A stretch of DNA of 64,000 nt from Shewanella olleyana (GCF_023283825.1 NZ_JAKILD010000023.1:1-64000), one strand, 5' to 3'; positions 9,462 through 19,760 are shown, numbered from the stretch's first letter. A program made the numbers and translations. The notes: a model not told the origin generated them from the sequence alone.

Positions 9462-9908
9462 ATGTTTCGCACTATCATTTTAAATTTGTTACTTGTTGTA
9501 GGACTTTCATTCGGACTAACAAGTACAGCTCAGGCAGAGCAAAAACAGCAAGTGGGCAATTTTGATATCCATTACATGGCATTAAGTAGCACGTTTATTA
9601 CGCCTAGCATTGCCAAAACCTACGGTATTGAACGAAGCAATTATAATGGCATAGTAAATATTGCAGTATTAGATACAAGTAAAGAAGGTAACCCGCCTGT
9701 CGCAATTGAAATCTCAGGGGTGGCAAACAACTTACTTGATGCAAGAATTACCTTAGATTTTAAAGAAATTCGAGAAGGCAAAGCAATTTATTATATTGCA
9801 CAAGTCCCCTATCGAGATGACCAAGAGATTAACTTTAATATCGCGGTTAAACACGGTAACCAACTCAATACATCTGTTAAATTCAAACAAAAATTCTATG
9901 TAGAATAA
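9462..9908 (+). CDS. DUF4426 domain-containing periplasmic protein
   Basis: A 148-residue exported protein. Residues 1-26 form a signal peptide ending in STAQAEQ. The mature part contains FDIHYMALSSTFITPSIAKTYGI and a predicted beta-rich region of the DUF4426 family. Function unknown. It stands between yggU and rdgB, the conserved place for this family in Shewanella and Vibrio relatives, but has its own 168-base upstream region. Confidence 0.85.
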   Translation: MFRTIILNLLLVVGLSFGLTSTAQAEQKQQVGNFDIHYMALSSTFITPSIAKTYGIERSNYNGIVNIAVLDTSKEGNPPVAIEISGVANNLLDARITLDFKEIREGKAIYYIAQVPYRDDQEINFNIAVKHGNQLNTSVKFKQKFYVE

Positions 9909-9937
9909 CTAGAAATAACGCACAAGCGAATAATCCG

Positions 9938-9975
9938 ATAAAGCCGATTCTATTTAGTTTTGGCTTTATTTTTAT
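9938..9975 (+). terminator. Probable terminator after the DUF4426 gene
   Basis: Arms ATAAAGCC and GGCTTTAT (complementary) around a 16-base loop, followed by TTTTTATG. The loop is long, so strength is uncertain. Confidence 0.55.
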
Positions 9976-10077
9976 GAGTACTAAAAGTAGCAATTATTGA
10001 GGCTATCTATCAGCTAGACGCTTAGGTATCATTAGCCAAATTTTCAAGTACCACTTTTCATCCACTAAGGTATTCCC

Positions 10078-10674
10078 ATGCAGCAAATTGTATTAGCCAG
10101 CGGTAACAAAGGTAAGCTTAAAGAGTTCGACCAAATGTTGTCACAATTTAATATTCAAGTATTACCGCAAAACCAATTCAATGTGCCTGAAGTGGCTGAA
10201 ACGGGTACTACATTTATAGAAAATGCGATTATCAAGGCAAGGCATGCTGCTGAGATTACAGGTAAAGCAGCTATAGCTGATGATTCAGGTTTAGAAGTCG
10301 ATGCACTTCAAGGCGCTCCAGGCATATACTCTGCCCGTTATGGTGGCGAAAATGCGAGTGAAAAAGACAGATACCTTAAACTGCTTAACTCACTTGAAGG
10401 ACAAACTAATCGCAGTGCTCGTTTCCAATGCGTATTGGTTTATATGCGTCATGCAAAAGATCCGACTCCTATTGTGTGCCAAGCAGCTTGGGAAGGTAAA
10501 ATTGGTACAATGCCACAGGGTGAGCAAGGCCACGGTTACGACCCAGTATTCATTCCACAGGGCTTTGATTGCTCAGCAGCAGAACTTAGCAGTGAGCAAA
10601 AAAATCAGTTAAGCCATCGTGGTTTAGCGCTTAACTTGTTAGCTGATGCGCTAAAAGCAAAAGGGATTATTTAG
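10078..10674 (+). CDS. rdgB: XTP/dITP pyrophosphatase (RdgB/HAM1)
   Basis: Hydrolyses non-canonical purine nucleoside triphosphates (dITP, XTP) to monophosphates to keep them out of DNA. The 198-residue protein shows LASGNKGKLKEF at the start, the Mg-binding IADDSGLEVDALQGAPGIYSAR segment, FQCVLVYMRH, GHGYDPVFIPQGF and the C-terminal KNQLSHRGLALN motif. It lies five bases upstream of hemW, so the two genes are surely one operon. Confidence 0.96.
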   Translation: MQQIVLASGNKGKLKEFDQMLSQFNIQVLPQNQFNVPEVAETGTTFIENAIIKARHAAEITGKAAIADDSGLEVDALQGAPGIYSARYGGENASEKDRYLKLLNSLEGQTNRSARFQCVLVYMRHAKDPTPIVCQAAWEGKIGTMPQGEQGHGYDPVFIPQGFDCSAAELSSEQKNQLSHRGLALNLLADALKAKGII

Positions 10675-10679
10675 TCACT

Positions 10680-11819
10680 ATGTTAACCCTGCCACCACTT
10701 AGCCTTTATATTCACATACCTTGGTGTGTTCAAAAATGTCCATATTGTGATTTTAACTCTCATGGTCAGCAAGGCGAGCTGCCTCAAGAGCAATATGTCG
10801 AAGCCTTGCTGCAAGATTTACATAATGACTTAGGTTATGTTCAAAATCGCAAGTTACATAGTATTTTCATTGGTGGTGGAACCCCTTCTCTATTTGAAGC
10901 CAAACAAATAAAGCGAATACTTGATGGCGCAAGAGATGCGATTGGGTTTGAACAAGATATTGAAATCACCATGGAGGCTAATCCTGGAACGTTAGAGCAT
11001 GACGATTTTGCCGCATACAAAGCTGCAGGGGTGACTCGTTTATCCATTGGTGTGCAAAGTTTCTCAAAAGATAAACTCAATCTGCTTGGGCGTATCCATG
11101 ACGAAAATGAAGCTGTTACTGCAGCCAATACCGCTTCAAAGGCAGGTTATAACAGCTTTAATTTAGACCTAATGCATGGGCTACCAAACCAAAGCTTCGA
11201 TGAAGCTATGGCAGATATTGATACTGCAGCAGCACTCATGCCGCCTCACCTATCTTGGTATCAATTGACTATTGAACCTAATACCTTGTTTCATTCAAAA
11301 CCACCACAATTGCCAGATGATGAAAACCTATGGCACATCTATGAACAAGGTCAGAAAAAACTTGCAGCTTTAGGTTACGAGCAATATGAAATTTCAGCCT
11401 ATGCCAAACCAGGGTTCCAATGTCGTCATAACCTTAATTATTGGCAGTTCGGTGATTACTTAGGCATTGGCTGCGGCGCTCACGGAAAAATAACCCAAGC
11501 TGAGCAAAATAAAATCACACGCACCGTTAAAATCAAGCATCCAAAAGGTTACTTGAATACTGAAGATTTCACTTTCGAAACCTCTGAGGTATTACCTGAA
11601 GATCGTGCGCTTGAATATCTTATGAATCGACTAAGATTAATGACGCCAATTCCGAAAGCAGAGTTTGAGCACCGCACAGGTTTATCTGCTGACTTATTAG
11701 CTGAAGGAATGAAAAAATCTATCGCACGAGGTTTATTGACCGAGTCAGAACATCATTGGCAATTAACCTCTAAAGGCCATATGTTCGTTAATGATTTATT
11801 ATCTCAGTTCATCGAGTAA
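10680..11819 (+). CDS. hemW: Radical SAM haem chaperone HemW
   Basis: A 379-residue radical SAM protein of the HemW group, which binds haem and helps load it into haemoproteins. It is often mis-annotated as oxygen-independent coproporphyrinogen oxidase. The [4Fe-4S] motif is CVQKCPYCDF near residues 16-25 (CxxxCxxC). FIGGGTPSLFE, ITMEANPGTL, RLSIGVQSF and QYEISAYAKPGFQCRHNLNYW follow. The shorter length and lack of the HemN N-terminal extension support HemW. It is second in the rdgB operon and ends before the hairpin at 11900. Confidence 0.94.
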   Translation: MLTLPPLSLYIHIPWCVQKCPYCDFNSHGQQGELPQEQYVEALLQDLHNDLGYVQNRKLHSIFIGGGTPSLFEAKQIKRILDGARDAIGFEQDIEITMEANPGTLEHDDFAAYKAAGVTRLSIGVQSFSKDKLNLLGRIHDENEAVTAANTASKAGYNSFNLDLMHGLPNQSFDEAMADIDTAAALMPPHLSWYQLTIEPNTLFHSKPPQLPDDENLWHIYEQGQKKLAALGYEQYEISAYAKPGFQCRHNLNYWQFGDYLGIGCGAHGKITQAEQNKITRTVKIKHPKGYLNTEDFTFETSEVLPEDRALEYLMNRLRLMTPIPKAEFEHRTGLSADLLAEGMKKSIARGLLTESEHHWQLTSKGHMFVNDLLSQFIE

Positions 11820-11899
11820 TGATTAACTAATGATCGACTAGGTGCATATTACTGCTTTGCTACCCCTTAAGAGCAGCGCCTCTATTCACAGTTATATTT

Positions 11900-11932
11900 A
11901 AGCCATTACTCAGTCTGAGTCGTGGCTTTTTA
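11900..11932 (+). terminator. Terminator after rdgB-hemW
   Basis: A 14-base imperfect stem (AAGCCATTACTCAG against CTGAGTCGTGGCTT, 12 of 14 pairs) with almost no loop, followed by TTTTTATT. It lies 80 bases after hemW. The rest of 11820-12124 holds no other feature I can support except the promoter region of the next gene. Confidence 0.8.
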
Positions 11933-12124
11933 TTACCTAAAAATCAGCGCATTCCACTACATGCAATCAATTAGCGATGACTGACTAACTTTGGCTTTCC
12001 CTTCAGCAACAATTAATACACAATTGCTAACATTTCACTTTACCTTTTTTTATCGCTCTCTATTAGGATATCAATCAATAATTTTAACAAAATTTTTAAT
12101 TTCAACCTGCAAACGGAATCAAGT

Positions 12125-13972
12125 ATGCGACTAAAAACTAAAACGACATTAATAGCCGTAGCGTTATCAAGCTTATTATCAACTTCTGTTATCGCTCATA
12201 GTTCACATGGACAAATGACAGAAACCCCAACTGAAGCAAGCCAAAAAGCCACCACAGAATCAGAAAAAGCCAATGAGTTATTTGAAAACATTTTCATGGA
12301 AAATGTTATGGCTAGCCCTATTTCACAAACTTATATGCGTATCAAAAAAGATTACGACAAATGGGGCGATTTTAGTGAAAAAGCTGAAGATGAAGCATTA
12401 GCTCGTGCTAAAAAACATTTAAAGCAACTAGAAAGCATTAATGTCAGCAAGTTAGATGTTCAAACTGCATTAAGCTACAAGTTAATGAAGCAAGGTTTAG
12501 AGCAGGATATTGAAGACGATAAATGGCGTCATCATACCTATCCAGTCAATCAAATGTACGGTAGCCACACCTTCATAGCCACGTTCTTAATTAATCAACA
12601 TCAAGTGTCGAGTGTAAGTGATGCTGAAGCTTACATTAGTCGTTTAAATGGCGTTAAGCTTGCCAGCGAGCAACTAGTTGATGGCTTAAAGTTACGTGCC
12701 GATAAAGGCATTATCGCTCCTAAATTTGTGTTCCCTTATGTCATTTCTGACAGCCAAAACATCATTACCGGTGCACCTTTTAGTGATACCGAAGAAAAAA
12801 GCACCCTTTGGGCTGACATCAATAACAAAGTTAACGCTTTAGATGCACCTCAAGCCAAAAAAGATCAATTACTTGCTGATGCTAAAAAAGCACTTATTGA
12901 GAGTGTTCAACCTGCTTATATTGACCTTATTAGCTACCTAAACCAGCTTGAGAAAAAAGCAGACACACGTGACGGTGTTTGGAAACTGCCTGAAGGTGAT
13001 GATTTCTTCAATATGCGTTTAAGTCGTGTCACTACCACTGATATGAGTTCTGAAACCATTCATAAGCTAGGTCTTTCTGAAGTCGCGCGTATTCATGATG
13101 AAATGCGCACCATTATGAAGAAAGTTAAATTTGATGGTAATTTGCAAGAATTCATGGCATTCATGCGTGATGACGACCAATTTTACTACCCAGATACCGC
13201 TGAGGGTAAAACCCGTTACATGACAGAAGCGAAAGACTTGATTGATAATATGGAGTCTCGCCTTGATGAAGTATTCAATATTAAGCCAAAAGCTCAATTG
13301 ATTGTTAAGCAAGTAGAAGCCTTCCGCGAAAAGTCTGCAGGTAAAGCATTTTATGACGCACCTGCACCAGACGGTTCTCGCCCAGGTACATACTACGCTA
13401 ACCTTTATGACATGAAAGCGATGCCGACTTATCAAATGGAAGCGCTTGCATACCATGAAGGGATCCCTGGCCATCACATGCAAATTGCAATTGCACAAGA
13501 GTTAGAAGGTATTCCTAAGTTCAGAAAATACGGTGGCTACACAGCTTATATTGAAGGCTGGGGGTTATACACTGAATACTTCCCTAAAGAGATGGGATTA
13601 TATGCTGATCCATACTCTGACTTTGGCCGCTTAGCCATGGAATTATGGCGCGCTTGTCGTTTAGTGGTTGATACTGGTATCCATTCTAAAAAATGGACTC
13701 GTGAGCAAGGTATTCAATACTATGTAGATAATACCCCTAATGCTGAATCTGACGCCGTGAAAATGGTTGAGCGTCACATTGTGATGCCAGGTCAAGCAAC
13801 AGCTTACAAAGTCGGCATGATTAAGATTCTAGAGTTACGTGAAAGTGCTAAAAAGCAAATGGGTGATAAGTTTGATATCCGCCAGTTCCATACGCTTATC
13901 TTAGAAAATGGTCCACTTCCGCTAGACGTGTTAGAAGACAAAGTGACTGAATGGGCCAACACGGCTAAATAG
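12125..13972 (+). CDS. DUF885 family secreted metallopeptidase-like protein
   Basis: A 615-residue protein of the DUF885 family, often exported and considered zinc-peptidase-like. The signal peptide covers residues 1-24 (hydrophobic core IAVALSSLLSTSVIAH). The core motif YHEGIPGHHMQIAIAQEL near residues 442-459 is the HExxxH-type signature of the family, with YIEGWGLYTEYFPKEMG next and ERHIVMPGQATAYKVGM near the end. Substrate unknown. It is a monocistronic gene between two terminators. Confidence 0.85.
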   Translation: MRLKTKTTLIAVALSSLLSTSVIAHSSHGQMTETPTEASQKATTESEKANELFENIFMENVMASPISQTYMRIKKDYDKWGDFSEKAEDEALARAKKHLKQLESINVSKLDVQTALSYKLMKQGLEQDIEDDKWRHHTYPVNQMYGSHTFIATFLINQHQVSSVSDAEAYISRLNGVKLASEQLVDGLKLRADKGIIAPKFVFPYVISDSQNIITGAPFSDTEEKSTLWADINNKVNALDAPQAKKDQLLADAKKALIESVQPAYIDLISYLNQLEKKADTRDGVWKLPEGDDFFNMRLSRVTTTDMSSETIHKLGLSEVARIHDEMRTIMKKVKFDGNLQEFMAFMRDDDQFYYPDTAEGKTRYMTEAKDLIDNMESRLDEVFNIKPKAQLIVKQVEAFREKSAGKAFYDAPAPDGSRPGTYYANLYDMKAMPTYQMEALAYHEGIPGHHMQIAIAQELEGIPKFRKYGGYTAYIEGWGLYTEYFPKEMGLYADPYSDFGRLAMELWRACRLVVDTGIHSKKWTREQGIQYYVDNTPNAESDAVKMVERHIVMPGQATAYKVGMIKILELRESAKKQMGDKFDIRQFHTLILENGPLPLDVLEDKVTEWANTAK

Positions 13973-14013
13973 TTCATAGCCTTATTCATTCATACCCTTG
14001 TTATATGAATGAG

Positions 14014-14042
14014 AAAAGCCACTGGGAACAGTGGCTTTTTTG
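14014..14042 (+). terminator. Terminator after the DUF885 gene
   Basis: Perfect hairpin AAAAGCCACTG - GGAA - CAGTGGCTTTT followed by TT. It lies about 40 bases after the stop. Confidence 0.9.
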
Positions 14043-14068
14043 TATCTACTAAATGGCGATTGCCAATC

Positions 14069-14235
14069 TTATACCAATCAGCATAAGAATGTGATCATTC
14101 TTACTGGTTAAAATCGCTTATAACTTCGTTAGAAATTTTGTAGGTAGAGCAACTAGCTAGCTGCAATTTCTACCTTGTTCTAAGCGATTTTTCCTACGCA
14201 ATATCTGCTCACTTATTTATCCCGATTGGTATTAA
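14069..14235. repeat. Inverted-repeat element with ATACCAATC ends
   Basis: Left end TTATACCAATCAGCATAA matches the complement of the right end TTATCCCGATTGGTATTAA apart from a few bases. Interior inverted segments include AAAATCGCTTA and TAAGCGATTTT. About 165 bases, no ORF. This type of palindromic intergenic repeat is common in Shewanella-like genomes. It lies in the 847-base gap between the DUF885 gene and the LysR gene. Confidence 0.7.
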
Positions 14236-14414
14236 TTATCATTATGGTGCAAACAAAACATAAGTAGATGTCTTTTATATCAAACATATATTCAGGGTTA
14301 GAAATATAGGGATAAAACTGGATTGGAACTCGTGCTATTGGGCAAAGCCTTCAAGCAGAAATATGAAATCAACAAACAATTAGATACAGCTGGAGTTTAT
14401 TTCAGATAAAAATA

Positions 14415-14436
14415 ACCCCAGAACATTGTCTGGGGT
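14415..14436 (-). terminator. Orphan minus-strand hairpin, possible terminator
   Basis: Perfect 8-bp stem ACCCCAGA / TCTGGGGT with loop ACATTG. On the minus strand it is followed by TTATTTTTATC, like a terminator. No minus-strand gene ends here; the lysR gene has its own terminator upstream at 14733-14758. The stretch 14437-14728 has no convincing ORF. Confidence 0.5.
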
Positions 14437-14732
14437 AAACCAATTTAAACTAGGATGATGGTTTCAAAGCCGGCATTGTTCTAATTTTAAAACCGTTGCC
14501 AGCAGTGATTCAAAACTTGCGAAGTTGCTGGTTTGCACATTTTGATGAAAAGGGGTCATTTCTCAACAAGATGCGTGACTCAAACCATTCCGAATCAACT
14601 GAAATCTATTGTATTGATTTCAGAACAGAGTTCAAGAAGCATTTATTAAATTGTTCTTAATATAAGACAAATTAGCGTTGAACAATTTTTAAACACAGAC
14701 AATTAAGTCATTGTTTAAATTAAAAAAATAAA

Positions 14733-14758
14733 AAAGCCGCACTAATCAGTGCGGCTTT
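14733..14758 (-). terminator. Terminator of the LysR gene
   Basis: Perfect stem AAAGCCGCACT / AGTGCGGCTTT with loop AATC; the minus-strand side runs into TTTTTATTTTTTT. It lies about 60 bases past the LysR stop. Confidence 0.9.
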
Positions 14759-14819
14759 GTTTTTAAATTTGAACAATGTTTCCATATATTCTTACGTAAT
14801 TAGTTACTTTTTTTGGTAA

Positions 14820-15761
14820 TTATTTACGTAATTTATATAAATGGTCATATTTAGTATCCCAATAAGGGGTGCTTCCAATATGTCCTTTGATAAATTCGAT
14901 GAATGAACTTACTTTAGGTGCAAGATGCTTACGACGAGGATAGACCGCTTGTAGAGGCAGGTTATTGGTTAACTGCCAATCTGGTAACAAGGGGACTAAG
15001 GTACCTTGCTCGATCTCATCTTCCATCAAGTAACTGGCTAAATATGCAATACCTAGCCCGCTAACAGCAGCTGATTTTAATGCTGGTGCATTATCAACGC
15101 GGAAGTTGCCTGATACACCGATTTCGCAGTAGTCTTCGCCTTTCTTGAATTGCCACATGCTGTGCTCATGCCACTCACCTTGATACACAAGGCAGTTATG
15201 ATCCACTAGCTGTTCAGGACGAGAAATCGTTCCGTTTTGAGCAATATATTCTGGCGATGCCACGAGTAAGAACTGACACTTCATCAATGGACGAGCAACC
15301 ATACCTAAAGGCAACTGCTCCGACATGGTTAATAATAAATCTAAACCTTCACTCACTACATCTACTTTATGATCGAGTAAGCTAACTTGTAACTCAAGTT
15401 CAGGGTGTGTCGCCATAAAATCAGGTAATGCAGGAATGATGTGCATGGTACCAAACGATTGGGAAATACCCACCTTCAATACGCCGCGAGTAGCATCATT
15501 TAAGTTATGAACACTTGAGACAGCCTGTTCAGCATCGCGAAGCAACTCTTCACCTTGAATATAAAGCAAGTTACCTGCTTCAGTCAGACTCAAACTACGT
15601 GTAGTACGTTGAATAAGCTGAACCCCAAGTTTATGTTCAAGATCAGCAACCTGAGTACTTACTTTGGACTTAGATATACTCAATCTTCTGGCTGCGGCGC
15701 TAAAGCTTCCGGCGCGGGCAACATGAGTAAAAATAGCAATAGGTTCTAACAGTTCTAACAT
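14820..15761 (-). CDS. LysR family transcriptional regulator
   Basis: A 313-residue LysR-type regulator. The winged helix-turn-helix is at residues 5-65 (FTHVARAGSFSAAARRLSIS, then TRSLSLTEAG), followed by a two-lobed effector-binding domain with LKVGISQSFGTMHIIPALPDF. The pattern resembles the AaeR/DsdC-like CrgA branch that often controls efflux or aromatic metabolism, but the target is not evident: no divergent gene is close (486 bases of non-coding DNA upstream). It starts behind AAGG in TAAGGCGACTCCAATG. Confidence 0.9.
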   Translation of the reverse strand: MLELLEPIAIFTHVARAGSFSAAARRLSISKSKVSTQVADLEHKLGVQLIQRTTRSLSLTEAGNLLYIQGEELLRDAEQAVSSVHNLNDATRGVLKVGISQSFGTMHIIPALPDFMATHPELELQVSLLDHKVDVVSEGLDLLLTMSEQLPLGMVARPLMKCQFLLVASPEYIAQNGTISRPEQLVDHNCLVYQGEWHEHSMWQFKKGEDYCEIGVSGNFRVDNAPALKSAAVSGLGIAYLASYLMEDEIEQGTLVPLLPDWQLTNNLPLQAVYPRRKHLAPKVSSFIEFIKGHIGSTPYWDTKYDHLYKLRK

Positions 15762-16114
15762 TGGAGTCGCCTTAAGCTGTTTACGACATTAAAAATAGTT
15801 TTTGGAATGCCAATCACTGTAACCTACCCGAAACAATAGCGAACAAGATTCAAGCAATATAACAATGCAAATTTACATGCAATGTTAACCAAAAAAGAAA
15901 TTAAATAGTGATAGTCCGTTATCTTGTGTAGCCAATCAAAACTAAAACAATAAGTTAATCGAATTAGCTATGCTGTTTTATAATTTATGGAGTATACCAA
16001 AAAAATCACAAATGGCTCTATATTTATAATATACAATTTTTTTATCAGAACAAATCATTAGTTGTACAGAAGTGCAGTTGAATGAGGATTTTATGGAGAT
16101 TTAAAACAAAAAAG
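15762..16114. other. Non-coding gap upstream of the LysR gene
   Basis: AT-rich intergenic DNA between the LysR gene and the terminator of the yggN-like gene. No ORF or clear element was seen. It must contain the LysR gene promoter. Confidence 0.4.
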
Positions 16115-16135
16115 CCCCTGCTAATAAAGCAGGGG
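16115..16135 (-). terminator. Terminator downstream of the YggN-like gene
   Basis: Perfect 8-bp stem CCCCTGCT / AGCAGGGG with loop AATAA; the minus strand continues as CTTTTTTGTTTT. It is about 110 bases past the yggN stop. Confidence 0.85.
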
Positions 16136-16247
16136 AAGGTCAGGTGCATTTTGACAATGCTAGAAATTGAACAATCAAGATAATCAAATTAGTCAATTTT
16201 CATCTACTAACCGTTTACAATTACCGGTTAATTAATGACGGTTTTAC

Positions 16248-17075
16248 TTATTCAGAACGACTATCAAGTGTGGCTAGTTCATATGAAGCAAGTGCAGGGA
16301 TTGATTTACGTACCTCTGATTCAAGCGCCATTAGCTCTTCAAAGTCTGCGCAAACTTGTTCAGCTTTAGCTTCAATAGCCTCTGATTGATCTGCTATCTG
16401 ATACTCAATGTCTTCACCTACTTTTTCCATCTTGGCAGAAAAGGCTGCAATCTTCTCTTCAAAACTACCGCCTTCAGAAGACATCATTTCAGCGCCAATG
16501 GCCATCATGAAGCTACCCATAGAGTTCGCAATCATCGCTTCCATTTCTTGTTCAAAATCTTCGTTAAAGGCTTCTTCGATTGAAGACTCAGTAGCCCCTA
16601 AGTAAAACATATCGCCTTGCTGATAAGCCGCTTCATCCACACGGGTTTGAATGCCTGCCATTAGCTCATCCAATTTAGCACCTGTAGCATCACCAAAGAT
16701 TGGAGTTAATGCTAAGCTCACGGCATCAGTTGCCAGTACAACAACTTCATTAACGAGATCGATGATTTCAGGAACTTGTTGAGAAAGCTCTTCAGAATAA
16801 TCATTTAACAATTTGCTCTGTTTGCTATCTAATTTGACTCTATTGCCTTCAACATAAAGCTCACCCATTTCAACTCGATACATTTCTTCACCCTGCTCGC
16901 TGATGAGTAATTTTTTCGGTTCAACAGTGACATCATAATTAAGGGTGACATTACATTGGTCATCATCAATGGTTAGCTTTGCCATAGCAGGCGTCATCGC
17001 ACCAGCGGTAAAAATAAGCCCTGATAAAGCGATACCTTTGATTAATCCGTTGGTGAAATTAGTTTGAGTTTTCAT
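16248..17075 (-). CDS. yggN: DUF2884 (YggN) family protein
   Basis: A 275-residue exported protein of the YggN/DUF2884 family, function unknown. The signal peptide is at residues 1-32 (core ALSGLIFTAGAMTPAMA, cut before KLTIDDDQ). Two cysteines near the mature start and the C-terminus (DDQCNV and EQVCADF) may form a disulphide. The C-terminal half is rich in Glu and Met and predicted helical. It follows glsA on the same strand after a 343-base gap (17076-17418) in which I see nothing else. Confidence 0.82.
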   Translation of the reverse strand: MKTQTNFTNGLIKGIALSGLIFTAGAMTPAMAKLTIDDDQCNVTLNYDVTVEPKKLLISEQGEEMYRVEMGELYVEGNRVKLDSKQSKLLNDYSEELSQQVPEIIDLVNEVVVLATDAVSLALTPIFGDATGAKLDELMAGIQTRVDEAAYQQGDMFYLGATESSIEEAFNEDFEQEMEAMIANSMGSFMMAIGAEMMSSEGGSFEEKIAAFSAKMEKVGEDIEYQIADQSEAIEAKAEQVCADFEELMALESEVRKSIPALASYELATLDSRSE

Positions 17076-17418
17076 TAGCTCTTCCTTGCTGTTAATAAAT
17101 CACAGTCATTAAGTTATAGACTGAATTTTAAATCTGGTTTGTAAATAGTAAATAGTTGTAATTGATAACCTAGATAAAGCACAGCTCGTGCCAACAATTA
17201 AAAACCATTTTATTTCAGTAACTAAGCAGGTTTTTGAGAATGTTTTTTGAAAGAGAGAATTAGAAAGTTAACCGAGGATGAGTGAAATTAACAACAAAGT
17301 GGTGTATTTCACTCATTGGAAATATTCACTTGTATCGATGTTTAATATCAGCAGATTTAAAAACAAGAGTTAATAACTCACAGCGAGGAAATAAGCTAAA
17401 GACATACAGTAAAAAGGA

Positions 17419-18333
17419 TTAAAAAATTGAACGACCCAAAGACTGAGACAAATGCTCAAGCATACGAGTACCCGCTAAAGAGTTGCCATTTTTATCGAGT
17501 TCAGGAGACCAAACACAGATAGACATATCACCAGGAATAACCGCAATAATACCGCCACCGACACCGCTTTTACCTGGCATGCCCACGCGATAAGCAAATT
17601 CGCCAGCACCATCGTATAAGCCTGATGTAGCAAGTAACGCATTAAGCTGCCTTGTTTGCACAGGGGTAATTAATTGCTCACCTTGTAAGGTTTTACCGCG
17701 ATTAGCCAAATAGAACATGGCTTTTGATAAATCTGCACAGTTCATTTTCAGTGAACAATAATGAAAGTAGCTTTTTAGCACAGTATCGACATTGCCATCG
17801 AAATTACCAAATGACTTCATTAGGTAAGCAATCGAAGCATTTCTTGCACTAAATTTAAACTCTGAATTGGCTACATTTTTGTCAAAACAAATGTGTGAGT
17901 TACCACTTAGCTTTCTCACTTCTTCAAGCATGCGGTGCTTAGGTGCACTTTGTCTTGCTTGAATTAAGTCTGCAATCACTAAAGCACCAGCATTGATAAA
18001 TGGATTTCGAGGAATACCTCTCTCCAGTTCAACCTGTACCAGTGAATTAAAAGACTGGCCTGAGGGCTCTTTACCTACTCGGCTCCAAATTTCATCTTCA
18101 GTATATAAACTAAGTGCAAGTGTAAGACTAAATACCTTAGAAATACTCTGAATAGAAAAAGGTTCAAGGTAATCACCAGCGCCTATGGTTTGCCCATCAG
18201 CAGTGGTAACAGCAATCGCAATTTTATTTGGGTCAACATTCCCTAAAGCAGGAATGTAGTTTGCGACCTTCCCAGAACCAATAAGTGGCCGAACTTTGTC
18301 GACCACTTCTTGAAGCAATATTTGCTCAGGCAT
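17419..18333 (-). CDS. glsA: Glutaminase
   Basis: Hydrolyses glutamine to glutamate and ammonia. The 304-residue serine-dependent glutaminase shows the SxxK catalytic motif in [14 protein letters not shown] near residue 60, [10 protein letters not shown], the AYLMKSFGN segment, [23 protein letters not shown] and the C-terminal [17 protein letters not shown]. Length and motifs match GlsB/YneH-type enzymes. It follows yggL with eight bases between them and is the last gene of the trmB-yggL-glsA unit. Confidence 0.95.
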   Translation of the reverse strand: MPEQILLQEVVDKVRPLIGSGKVANYIPALGNVDPNKIAIAVTTADGQTIGAGDYLEPFSIQSISKVFSLTLALSLYTEDEIWSRVGKEPSGQSFNSLVQVELERGIPRNPFINAGALVIADLIQARQSAPKHRMLEEVRKLSGNSHICFDKNVANSEFKFSARNASIAYLMKSFGNFDGNVDTVLKSYFHYCSLKMNCADLSKAMFYLANRGKTLQGEQLITPVQTRQLNALLATSGLYDGAGEFAYRVGMPGKSGVGGGIIAVIPGDMSICVWSPELDKNGNSLAGTRMLEHLSQSLGRSIF

Positions 18334-18341
18334 CAGCTAAA

Positions 18342-18668
18342 TTAGCCCCACCAGATATCGTATAATGCGCTGACTTCAAGCTGAGAAACTTTCTTCGCTT
18401 CCCAGAATGCTTTAACGGCTGCCACATCTTCTTCGGTACATTTACCGATCTGTTGTGTTGCAATGATGCCTTCCCACATTTTATGGCCGCCACCGTGAAA
18501 ACCTAGATTACGAGGCTCAATAACTTGATCGATAAACTCATCAACCGCTTTATCAATCTCTTCTTCAGAAATTGACTCTTCGAAAGTCCAGATCACATCA
18601 AAACCAAGTTCTTGGAACTCATCAACGCGTAATTTTTTACGTAAACGGCGATTGCGATTCTTAGCCAT
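18342..18668 (-). CDS. yggL: YggL (DUF469/50S-associated) family protein
   Basis: A 108-residue protein of the DUF469 family; E. coli YggL associates with the large ribosomal subunit. The basic start KNRNRRLRKKLRVDEFQELG and the C-terminal ALYDIWWG are characteristic. It sits 56 bases after trmB and eight before glsA in a likely operon. Confidence 0.92.
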   Translation of the reverse strand: MAKNRNRRLRKKLRVDEFQELGFDVIWTFEESISEEEIDKAVDEFIDQVIEPRNLGFHGGGHKMWEGIIATQQIGKCTEEDVAAVKAFWEAKKVSQLEVSALYDIWWG

Positions 18669-18724
18669 GTTTTTATCCTAGTATTTTATCGTTTATAAAT
18701 GTTTTAAATCAAAACCGAATAAGC

Positions 18725-19441
18725 TTAGCTTACTCTTTCGAACATTAAATCCCAAACCCCATGACCTAAGCGATGTCCACGGGCTTCAAATTTAGTTAAA
18801 GGGCGATGATCTGGGCGCTCAACTACTGTATTGGTTTCAGATTGGTTCTTATAACCTTCAGCATCAGACATCACTTCAAGCATATGCTCACTGTAGTTTT
18901 CCCAATCAGTTGCCATATGGAAAACACCACCAATTTTTAATTTACGACGAATAAGTTCAGCAAATTCAGCTTGAACGATACGGCGTTTATGGTGACGTTT
19001 TTTGTGCCAAGGATCTGGGAAAAACAACTGCACACGGCTTAATGAGCCATCAGCAATACTGTTTTCGAGCACTTCCATAGCGTCATGACGATATACGCGA
19101 AGGTTAGTAACTTCTGCTTTACCAGCATCAACTAAACATGCACCAACACCCGGCTTGTGAACTTCAATCCCAATATAATTTAGTTCAGGAGCTGCTTGTG
19201 CCATTTCAACTAAAGAAGCGCCCATACCAAAACCGATTTCTAATACGGTATCAGCTTCACGATTAAATACTTCAGCAAGATTAATAGGCTCTGGAGTGTA
19301 ATCTAACCCCATTGTTGGCCAGTATGATTCAATTGCTTGAGCTTGGCCTTTAGTTAGGCGCCCTTCTCTCAATACAAAGCTTCTAATCTTACGAATATAT
19401 TTACCATCTTCGTTAAATTCAGCGGTAGTCACGTCGCTCAT
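18725..19441 (-). CDS. trmB: tRNA (guanine-N7)-methyltransferase
   Basis: SAM-dependent enzyme forming m7G46 in tRNA. The SAM-binding loop is [16 protein letters not shown]; the [30 protein letters not shown] and [14 protein letters not shown] motifs are diagnostic. I start it at the ATG at 19441 (238 residues); an upstream in-frame start at 19489 would add 16 residues. Divergent from mutY across about 320 bases (19442-19760), which hold no other feature I can support. Confidence 0.96.
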   Translation of the reverse strand: MSDVTTAEFNEDGKYIRKIRSFVLREGRLTKGQAQAIESYWPTMGLDYTPEPINLAEVFNREADTVLEIGFGMGASLVEMAQAAPELNYIGIEVHKPGVGACLVDAGKAEVTNLRVYRHDAMEVLENSIADGSLSRVQLFFPDPWHKKRHHKRRIVQAEFAELIRRKLKIGGVFHMATDWENYSEHMLEVMSDAEGYKNQSETNTVVERPDHRPLTKFEARGHRLGHGVWDLMFERVS

Positions 19442-19760
19442 GTTTGCCTCATCAATTGGGTGCTTTATAAAAGTGACCCAATGTTTCACTTCAAATTCAT
19501 AAATAGTCGGTAAGTATATCGCAAATTCAGCCTGACTAAAGTAGTTAACGTGGTTTCAAGCAAAGATTGTTACGCCTAAAGGCTATTTTTTACTGAAGTT
19601 TGATGAGATTAGTCAAAATACTCAATTGAACAGTTTTCAATAAGCATAAATTGACACTTAAATTAGCTGAATCAAGTTTGGAAGTTTCAGTTATTGATTT
19701 ATCAGGTTTTGATTTAACTGCTGACTTGTTTATCAAAACGTCGCCATATACACTGCGCCA

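Noticed and set aside
10680..11819. Oxygen-independent coproporphyrinogen oxidase HemN
   Set aside because: Length, operon with rdgB and lack of the HemN N-terminal extension point to HemW.
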